Below are positions 22,829-28,530 of a stretch of DNA of 28,530 nt, piece by piece (within the stretch, counting starts at the first letter, position 1; the number at the start of each line of letters is the position of its first letter). Made by a program: the position numbers and the translations under genes. This DNA comes from an uncultured Ruminococcus sp. (GTDB taxonomy: Bacteria; Bacillota_A; Clostridia; Oscillospirales; Ruminococcaceae): positions 1 through 28,530 of the forward strand of contig CAMOXW010000192.1 in assembly GCA_946629405.1 (NCBI GenBank). The letters run 5' to 3'. The notes under the pieces were generated by a model. That model had not been told where the DNA came from. It did no database searches and saw only the letters and a list, made by a program, of their open reading frames with translations.

Positions 22829-25800
22829 ATGGAGAAAAATACCTTGATCCATGTAAAAAGGACATGGAAACAAAGACTCCTCGGAAGTGCATCCGCTGCC
22901 GCTATCGCGGTAACGAGCGTTATCTCGCAGGTTCCTTTGCAGGCTGGCGCGGACGACCTTGGTAAGGACGGCCTCCCAAACCTCAGAGTGCCATACGAAG
23001 AATCTATATGGTACCGCGGAAACCCCCTCGGTGTCGCAGGTGATTTCCACATATTCGCTTTTGACTCATTCACTGCTAAAGATCATGTCAACGGCAACGT
23101 TGCAACTCCGCACCTTATAATAGATGCAGGTGCCTACGGTCCGTCACCCAATCAGTACGTCGGACGTCTTGTGAATGTTGTTGCGGAACAGCTCGAAAAC
23201 GGCAACAGTGAGTTCAATATGGCGAAAAACCCGGATATCGTTCTTCCTCCCGACTATGAGCTCTACTCAAAGGTCGGAAACAAGCTGAACTATCCCACAA
23301 GCGTTTACTCAATGATGGGCTACTACGGCTCAAGGGACGATGACGCCCCGACATATTCCCTGTCCGTCAATTCCTCACTCAGACAGGACCCCCTCAATAT
23401 CCAGTCCTACTACGGTCACTATACCGAGGATTTCATGAACTTCGTGAAGATCAAGGACGACTATGAGGCAAAGTCAGCCGAGCTTTCTGCTCTCGGTGAA
23501 AATGTGCAGAGCAAGGATTACTCCCCCTCTGAGTACAATACAAATCTTGATATCGTACTCAACGATGCGGGCGAAAACGTCGTGAACATCAAGATCAGCG
23601 ACCTTTATAACGAACACGATCTCATCAACCCCGAAACCGGTGAGCTCACCCACATGGGCGATACCAACGTTACTATCAGAAATATCAACGCCGACAAGGT
23701 AACTTTCAAGGACTATAACGGCAATGAGGTCTCAGGCTACAGGTACAACGACGACCAGCACCTTATCCTCAATATCGACCTCGAAGGAAAGGATGCCGCT
23801 GCATTCGCTCCTTCCCATATCAACTACATAACCAAGGACGGCGAGGTCATTGAGATCGGCGGAGAGAGTATGCTCTACATCGGTTCAAACATACTCCTCA
23901 ACTTCTACAACGGAAACACCTCTGAGGATACCCACCTCTGGCTCAATGAGCACGTCCTCGCATCTGTTATCGCTCCCAATACCGACCTGTGGCTCAATGC
24001 TTCAAACGGTTCCTTCATTGCAGATACTGTAACAACTGTAAGAGAAACTCACATGGCTTACTTCATGGAGCCTATGAGCGATACAGATGCTACAGATGTA
24101 ACAGCCAATAAGATCTGGGATGATAACGGTGATGATCACTCAGCCGATTCAGTTTCAGTTACACTTTACCGTGCTATCAAGGGCGATATCGATCCGGATG
24201 ATCTCGAAGCCCTCGCTCAGGAAGCAGACGAAAAGTACAACGCTGACGTTATCGCTGAGAACGCACGATTCCAGTCTGAGAGCGCATTGCTCATAAATGC
24301 TTATGATTCGCTCATTCCGTGGAACGAATCCGGTAAGACGTACAGCATCTTCGATGAGGACGACAATTCAAAGGGTATGCCTTTTGCAGACGCCGGAAGC
24401 CACACCCTTCGCAGAAATTTCATGGATAACAATGACGCATTCATGGTCAAGAATGACGGCGTTCTTGAGTCCTCGCTCCCCACTGGTCTTTACAGACTGA
24501 TGTCTGTTACCTTCAACCCAGACTGGACACAGAGTACAGAAGAAATTCTTACATTCTCTGTGCAGAACGGCAAGGTCGTTCAGATCAACGACATCTCAGC
24601 TGCTCCTGCACACGCTCCTGCCCGTCAGATCGAAAAGATCGACACTCAGATTCTTAATGAGGCTAACGGCTGGACTTATAAATGGGAGGACCTTGACAGG
24701 TTTAACGATGATAACTTCGTTACATATTATTATGTTCACGAAAATGATCCCCCGGCAGGCTACACGGTTTCCTACAACGGCAACGGTACAACAAGCATCA
24801 ACCCCACTATCGAAATCGTAAACTCTAAGGATACCGATACTACAACAACTACTACCACCACAACTACAACGACCACTACCACAACTACGACTACTACCAC
24901 CACTACTACAACAACGACTACTACCACATCAACTACCACCACTACTACAACTACCACAACTACCACAACAACTACTACTACGACAACGACGACCACCACT
25001 ACTACTACAACTACCACAACAACCACTACCACAACTACTACCACAACAACTGCTACAGCCAAGATCAGGATCGACAAGCAGGATATCCTCGGCGAGGAGG
25101 TCATCGGCGCTGATCTTACACTAAAGGGCGTTGACGAGGACGGAAACGCTATCGAGTTCAAGGAAGGCTGCATCGAGATCGGTACAGGCGCTGAACTCAA
25201 ATCAGGCTCCGGCACTGTTCTGAACTGGACATCCGGAAGCTCTCCCACTACTGTAACTCTTGTTGACGGCATCTATACTCTCCATGAGGTCGCTGCTCCC
25301 AACGGCTACGAACAAGCTACCGATATGGTATTCACTATCAAGAACGGCAAGCTTGTAAGCGTGGACGAGGTCCCAGCAGAATCCGACGACGTTGTAATGA
25401 TCGACGAGAAAACTCCGACAACTACTACAACAACGACGACTACCACTACAACCACTACCACTACCACATCAACTACCACCACTACTACAACGACGACTAC
25501 CACCACCACAACAACTACTACGACAACGACGACCACCACAACAACAACTACTACGACAACGACAACCACCACTACGACTACTACTTCAACCACAACAAGC
25601 ACAACAACTACCACCGCAATAGTAAGCCAGGAAGACGAAACTACCACAACTATCACAGGTCCTGTCGGCGGCGATGACGGTGAGAATATCGAAGTCGAGA
25701 TATGCAAAAAGAACGCTTACGGCGACGAGCTCCCCGGCGCTGAGCTTACCCTCACCGGTAAGGACTCGGACGGCAACGACATCATCTTCTCTATCGCTAA

Positions 25801-26230
25801 CCTTGAACTTGGCAGCAACGCTGTACTTATTTCCACAGCGAACGGCACATCTATCTCATGGTGCTCCGGTGACACACCTACTGTTGTCAAGGCTCTCAGA
25901 GACGGCACCTATACTCTCCATGAGGTAGCTGCTCCGGAAGGCTATGAGGTCGCTACCGACATCTCCTTCACCATAAAGGACGGCAAGCTCTCCGGCGATG
26001 CTACAGCGGTCACAGACGGCTCTGTTACGATGATCGACAACGCCGTTATATCAACTACAACAACTACAGACACTACTACAACTACTACCACCACTTCAGC
26101 AAGCTCAACGACCGCCGGCGGCAATGCCGATTCACCCAAGACCGGCAGCTCAGGCGTTGGCTCAGTAACAGCTATTCTACTCCTCGCATCCGCAGCTGCA
26201 TTCGCTGCACGCAAGAGAAACAACGACTGA
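22829..26230 (+). CDS. Sortase-anchored modular surface protein with poly-Thr stalks
   Basis: This 1133-residue secreted protein starts at the ATG at 22829 (GAAAGGG about eight bases upstream). Order of parts: signal peptide 1-41 ending QAGA; choice-of-anchor A domain about 68-415 (from GVAGDFHIFAFDSFTAKDHVNG); Cna_B-like beginning 424-452 (VTANKIWDDNGDD...VSVTLYRAIKG); about 150 inserted residues; the remaining Cna_B half 606-668 (GWTYKWEDLDRF...ENDPPAGYTV); Thr stalk 671-741; SpaA-like domain 744-860; Thr stalk 864-929; second SpaA-like domain about 955-1065; short Thr-rich spacer; sorting signal SPKTG (1102-1106) with hydrophobic segment and ARKRNND. Each SpaA domain has the LHEVAAP Glu (820, 1032) and an early Lys (750; 960/961) that could form an intramolecular isopeptide bond. 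Adhesion to host or plant polymers is a reasonable inference; the ligand is unknown. Confidence 0.93.
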   Translation: MEKNTLIHVKRTWKQRLLGSASAAAIAVTSVISQVPLQAGADDLGKDGLPNLRVPYEESIWYRGNPLGVAGDFHIFAFDSFTAKDHVNGNVATPHLIIDAGAYGPSPNQYVGRLVNVVAEQLENGNSEFNMAKNPDIVLPPDYELYSKVGNKLNYPTSVYSMMGYYGSRDDDAPTYSLSVNSSLRQDPLNIQSYYGHYTEDFMNFVKIKDDYEAKSAELSALGENVQSKDYSPSEYNTNLDIVLNDAGENVVNIKISDLYNEHDLINPETGELTHMGDTNVTIRNINADKVTFKDYNGNEVSGYRYNDDQHLILNIDLEGKDAAAFAPSHINYITKDGEVIEIGGESMLYIGSNILLNFYNGNTSEDTHLWLNEHVLASVIAPNTDLWLNASNGSFIADTVTTVRETHMAYFMEPMSDTDATDVTANKIWDDNGDDHSADSVSVTLYRAIKGDIDPDDLEALAQEADEKYNADVIAENARFQSESALLINAYDSLIPWNESGKTYSIFDEDDNSKGMPFADAGSHTLRRNFMDNNDAFMVKNDGVLESSLPTGLYRLMSVTFNPDWTQSTEEILTFSVQNGKVVQINDISAAPAHAPARQIEKIDTQILNEANGWTYKWEDLDRFNDDNFVTYYYVHENDPPAGYTVSYNGNGTTSINPTIEIVNSKDTDTTTTTTTTTTTTTTTTTTTTTTTTTTTTTTSTTTTTTTTTTTTTTTTTTTTTTTTTTTTTTTTTTTTTTTTATAKIRIDKQDILGEEVIGADLTLKGVDEDGNAIEFKEGCIEIGTGAELKSGSGTVLNWTSGSSPTTVTLVDGIYTLHEVAAPNGYEQATDMVFTIKNGKLVSVDEVPAESDDVVMIDEKTPTTTTTTTTTTTTTTTTTSTTTTTTTTTTTTTTTTTTTTTTTTTTTTTTTTTTTTTTSTTTSTTTTTAIVSQEDETTTTITGPVGGDDGENIEVEICKKNAYGDELPGAELTLTGKDSDGNDIIFSIANLELGSNAVLISTANGTSISWCSGDTPTVVKALRDGTYTLHEVAAPEGYEVATDISFTIKDGKLSGDATAVTDGSVTMIDNAVISTTTTTDTTTTTTTTSASSTTAGGNADSPKTGSSGVGSVTAILLLASAAAFAARKRNND
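24839..25051 (+). repeat. Poly-Thr stalk 1 of surface protein
   Basis: Seventy-one consecutive codons encode Thr, except one Ser (TCA at 24929). ACA, ACT, ACC and ACG are mixed irregularly, so the DNA is low-complexity but not a simple tandem triplet. Such stalks are probably extended and O-glycosylated. Confidence 0.95.
25418..25615 (+). repeat. Poly-Thr stalk 2 of surface protein
   Basis: Sixty-six codons, almost all Thr with three Ser. It contains an exact 23-base repeat at 25508-25530 and 25541-25563 (33-base period). It also shares a 32-base identical block (25460-25491) and a 26-base identical block (25514-25539) with stalk 1, both at an offset of 540 bases. Confidence 0.95.
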
Positions 26231-26243
26231 TACTAAATGATTC

Positions 26244-26275
26244 AAGCACCTCCGATAATCCCGGAGGTGCTTTTT
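26244..26275 (+). terminator. Terminator of the surface-protein gene
   Basis: AAGCACCTCCG and CGGAGGTGCTT form a strong stem around a short loop, ending in TTTTT, 14 bases after the stop codon. Confidence 0.9.
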
Positions 26276-26276
26276 C

Positions 26277-26305
26277 TTGACATATCTTCTCTTTTATTGT
26301 ACAAT
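26277..26305 (+). promoter_or_regulatory. Sigma-A promoter of the ECF sigma operon
   Basis: TTGACA (26277-26282), 17 bases, then TACAAT (26300-26305). It begins right after the preceding terminator's T-run, so the sigma operon has its own vegetative promoter. A -10/-35 pair for ECF-type autoregulation was not recognised. Confidence 0.8.
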
Positions 26306-26385
26306 ATTATTCACAGAAAGTTTACATTTTCTTCTGCACATTTTCACCCGCTCAGACGTTAAACTTTATGGAAGGGGGCTTGGCT

Positions 26386-26847
26386 GTGGCTATAGATATC
26401 AATGAGCATTACGACAAGATCTACCGGTTCTGCTATGTAAGACTACACAGCCGCGAGCTTGCCGAGGATATCACTCAGGACACTTTTCTGCGATTCTACG
26501 AGCACCCAGCCTACCACAACGAGAACAAATCACTCCAGCTTCTGTACACTATCGCAGGGAACCTCTGCACAGACCACTTCCGTAAAAAATCCCACGATGC
26601 GCTGCCCGAGGACATCCCTTCCGGCACTGACCTCGAAAACTCCGTCATAACCAGCCTTTCCCTCAGGCAAGCACTTGCAGAACTCAGCGATACAGACCGC
26701 GAAATGCTTCTTCTTCGCTGCCTGAACGACGTACCAATAAGCGTTATCGCCGATATCTATGGGCTCTCACGCTTTTCAGCCGGAAGAAAACTCCAGCGTA
26801 TTATCAAGACACTTCGAGAAAAACTTGGTGAGGAGGTGCAGCTTTGA
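26386..26847 (+). CDS. ECF-type RNA polymerase sigma factor
   Basis: A compact sigma-70 family protein (about 153 residues) with region 2 (YDKIYRFCYVRLHSRELAEDITQDTFLRFYEH, containing the core-binding and -10 recognition helices) and region 4 (ALAELSDTDREMLLLRCLNDVPISVIADIYGLSRFSAGRKLQRIIKTLREKL, helix-turn-helix for -35 recognition). No region 3 is present, as expected for the ECF group. The likely start is GTG at 26386, seven bases after AAGGGGG; the in-frame ATG at 26368 has no ribosome site. It overlaps the next gene by four bases, the usual arrangement for a sigma factor and its membrane anti-sigma partner. Confidence 0.9.
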   Translation: MAIDINEHYDKIYRFCYVRLHSRELAEDITQDTFLRFYEHPAYHNENKSLQLLYTIAGNLCTDHFRKKSHDALPEDIPSGTDLENSVITSLSLRQALAELSDTDREMLLLRCLNDVPISVIADIYGLSRFSAGRKLQRIIKTLREKLGEEVQL

Positions 26848-27956
26848 AAATTCGCAATAAGAAACAGCTTTCCGATGCCTTTGGTATCCCACAACCGCAG
26901 CGCAAGGATGAATTCATCGCCGAAAATGCCGATAGGCTGCGGCATACTGCGGAAGTCCCCCGCTCCCCAGTACGCTTTATCCGCTATGCAGCAGCAGGAG
27001 TATGCGCCGCTGCCATGATCGCGCTGTTTGCAAATATTCTGCATACTCCGGCGCCTGAAAAAAATTTTGGCGGAGGAACTATCATTACAGATACCGTCAT
27101 GACAACAGACGACAACGAAAACGTGACCACGGCAGCATCTTCCGCCGTAACTGAAACTACAGCTGAAAACTCCGCTTACACCAAGACGACAACTTTTGCT
27201 TCTACCACAGGTACAGTATCAGATACAACAACTTCCGCTGTCCCGACCTCAGCAGCAAGCACCGTATCAAATACAACCGCGTTCTCAACGTCAGGAACAA
27301 GCACATCCGCCGCTGCGGAAAAGACGACGACTGCTCTGACAACAACGACCGGGCCTGTAAATCAGGTCACAACGACCTCTTTTCAAGCCGAAGCTATACC
27401 CGTGACCGTGACCACTCATGCAGAAGCAACTGCCCCCGGCGGAAAAGACCGCACTGTCTTGCCAAAGGTGATCTACAATACAGTTATCCCGGAAAATCCC
27501 AATGAATCCACTATTTCCCCCGGATCAGCAAGCGAACTCACCCCACTGTCCGAAGTCCTGCTATCGGACTGCTCTGTACTGAGAGGCACTGTGCTGAGAA
27601 CATACTATACCAGCTTTGATGATATCGCCTATATCCAGGCGGATATCAGGGCTGACGAGATCTGCTGGGGCGATACCGTGAACAGCTTTGACCTTATCAC
27701 GTTTTATATCCCTGTCGGGTGGATCGAGAACAATAATGTCCAACTTGCAGGAACTTACTTCATCCCGGCAGTCAATTCTGAGTACCTCCTGATACTTCAA
27801 CAGACTGACAGCAGCTTACCGGACGACACCTTCCAACCCCGGAAACCGCTCGAAACTGCGGTATTTGCCCCCGAGCAAAGAGGCTTTACCTCCGTTCTTG
27901 CACCGGATATCACGCTCACATTCACTGATTTAGAAAAACTAAAAGAGCAGCCATAA
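26844..27956 (+). CDS. Single-pass membrane protein with Thr/Ser stalk, probable anti-sigma factor or sensor
   Basis: The 370-residue protein has a short basic cytoplasmic part (1-44), one membrane helix (about 45-66, YAAAGVCAAAMIALFANIL), a Thr/Ser-rich stalk (about 85-200) and an extracellular domain (about 207-370). That domain has strand-like segments CSVLRGTVLRTYYT, AYIQADIRADEICWGDT and LAGTYFIPAVNSEYLLILQ, and two cysteines (243, 274). I do not recognise the extracellular fold; an OB-like barrel is a guess. No zinc-type anti-sigma motif (HxxxCxxC) is seen in the cytoplasmic part, so anti-sigma function rests on gene context and topology. The start is TTG, seven bases after GGAGG, overlapping the sigma stop as TTGA. 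Confidence 0.85.
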   Translation: MKIRNKKQLSDAFGIPQPQRKDEFIAENADRLRHTAEVPRSPVRFIRYAAAGVCAAAMIALFANILHTPAPEKNFGGGTIITDTVMTTDDNENVTTAASSAVTETTAENSAYTKTTTFASTTGTVSDTTTSAVPTSAASTVSNTTAFSTSGTSTSAAAEKTTTALTTTTGPVNQVTTTSFQAEAIPVTVTTHAEATAPGGKDRTVLPKVIYNTVIPENPNESTISPGSASELTPLSEVLLSDCSVLRGTVLRTYYTSFDDIAYIQADIRADEICWGDTVNSFDLITFYIPVGWIENNNVQLAGTYFIPAVNSEYLLILQQTDSSLPDDTFQPRKPLETAVFAPEQRGFTSVLAPDITLTFTDLEKLKEQP

Positions 27957-27972
27957 CGGCTGCTCTCTTTTT
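27945..27972. terminator. Bidirectional terminator between the sigma operon and mntP
   Basis: GAGCAGCC and GGCTGCTC pair perfectly around a five-base loop. A T-rich run follows on the plus strand (TCTTTTTT) and TTTTAGTTT on the minus strand. The stem includes the stop codon of the plus-strand gene and ends just before the mntP stop, so one hairpin serves both converging genes. Confidence 0.85.
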
Positions 27973-28528
27973 ATAGCACTCCAAGACCTTCAAGAAGAAG
28001 CTTTATGCCTATTAATATAAGTATGATACCGCCGGCAGTTTCTGCCTTTTTTTCATAGCGGCTGCCAAAGCGCTGACCTGTCAATACCCCGGCAAGCGAC
28101 AGCACAAAGGTAACTGCTCCTATCATTGATACTGACACGGCAATGTTTACCCTTGCTGCTGCGAAGATAACTCCCACAGCAAGAGCGTCAATGCTTGTAG
28201 CTACGGAAAGCATCAGCAGCTCGCGGATATCCGGACGGTACTCAGCTTCCGTCCCGTCAGTAAATGCCTCATATATCATTTTTCCGCCGATGAGGACAAG
28301 AAGTCCGAACGCTGCCCAGTGGTCTGCCGCCTCGATATACCCTGAAAAACGGCTCCCTATAAAGTAGCCGGCGAGCGGCATCCCTGCCTGAAATCCCCCG
28401 AAAAACAGTGCTGTGAGCAAAGCACCTGCGCGGTCATTTCTGCTCATTCCAAGTCCCCTGCATACTGCCGCGGAAAAAGCGTCCATTGCCAGACCGACCG
28501 AGAGCAGTAAAAGTTCAACAAGCCCCAT
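27971..28528 (-). CDS. mntP: Manganese efflux pump MntP
   Basis: MntP (YebN/DUF204 family) exports Mn2+ across the cytoplasmic membrane. The 185-residue product has six predicted helices in two homologous halves, each with the conserved acidic helix: LLSVGLAMDAFSAAVCRGLGM at the N-terminus and LSVATSIDALAVGVIFA in the second half, plus FFGGFQAGMPLAG. Length is normal for the family. The start is two bases from the window edge, so its promoter and any Mn riboswitch lie outside. Confidence 0.93.
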   Translation of the reverse strand: MGLVELLLLSVGLAMDAFSAAVCRGLGMSRNDRAGALLTALFFGGFQAGMPLAGYFIGSRFSGYIEAADHWAAFGLLVLIGGKMIYEAFTDGTEAEYRPDIRELLMLSVATSIDALAVGVIFAAARVNIAVSVSMIGAVTFVLSLAGVLTGQRFGSRYEKKAETAGGIILILIGIKLLLEGLGVL

Positions 28529-28530
28529 AC

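Noticed and set aside
24839..25615. Possible CRISPR array or satellite DNA in the Thr stalks
   Set aside because: The repeats are in-frame codons with variable wobble bases, with no conserved repeat length or unique spacers.
24772..25707. Minus-strand reading frames with long poly-Val runs
   Set aside because: They are the antisense reading of the ACN threonine codons in the stalks; no start signal or independent support.

Overview
The window looks like a chromosomal segment from a Gram-positive, spore-lineage clostridium, most likely Ruminococcus or a close relative in the Oscillospiraceae. The reasons are a spoIIR gene, a clostridial-type leuS-rsfS-LCP-yqeK-nadD / smc-ftsY / topA-dprA gene order, an infC-rpmI-rplT operon with a Firmicutes-style attenuated leader, and a sortase-anchored surface protein with very long threonine linkers of the kind known from ruminococci. 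The genus is an inference from gene content; no rRNA is present.

Region 1 (1-20335, minus strand). This is a nearly unbroken run of housekeeping genes. In order of transcription: TrmH/SpoU-type rRNA methyltransferase, dprA, topA, trmFO, plsX, rnc, an Elp3-like radical SAM gene, smc, ftsY, rdgB, yhbY, a small conserved hypothetical gene, an FMN reductase-like flavoprotein, nadD, yqeK, an LCP-family cell-wall ligase, rsfS, a small membrane protein and leuS (3' end outside the window). Most junctions overlap or have gaps of a few bases, so a long co-transcribed and translationally coupled unit is likely. The roles are DNA topology, chromosome segregation, protein targeting, tRNA/rRNA maturation, NAD and lipid precursor synthesis, and wall assembly.

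Region 2 (20391-22490, minus strand). infC-rpmI-rplT has a good sigma-A promoter, a structured leader ending in an intrinsic terminator, and a terminator behind rplT. infC appears to start at an AUU codon. Upstream of its promoter lies spoIIR, the forespore signal needed for sigma-E activation.

Region 3 (22491-27972, plus strand). This is the accessory part. It holds an 1133-residue secreted protein (signal peptide, choice-of-anchor A domain, interrupted Cna_B domain, two SpaA-like domains separated by poly-Thr stalks, SPKTG sorting signal) with its own promoter and terminator. Directly behind it is a two-gene operon with its own sigma-A promoter: an ECF sigma factor and a single-pass membrane protein with a Thr/Ser-rich stalk, probably its anti-sigma factor or sensor. 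A surface-sensing module linked to the surface protein is a reasonable hypothesis.

Region 4 (27971-28528, minus strand). An MntP-type manganese exporter converges on the sigma operon through a shared bidirectional terminator.

No tRNA, rRNA, insertion sequence, prophage or CRISPR array was seen. The most unusual features are a 182-residue acidic C-terminal tail on FtsY that contains a buried basic/amphipathic patch, the interrupted Cna_B domain and duplicated poly-Thr stalks of the surface protein, and the sigma/membrane-sensor pair beside it.
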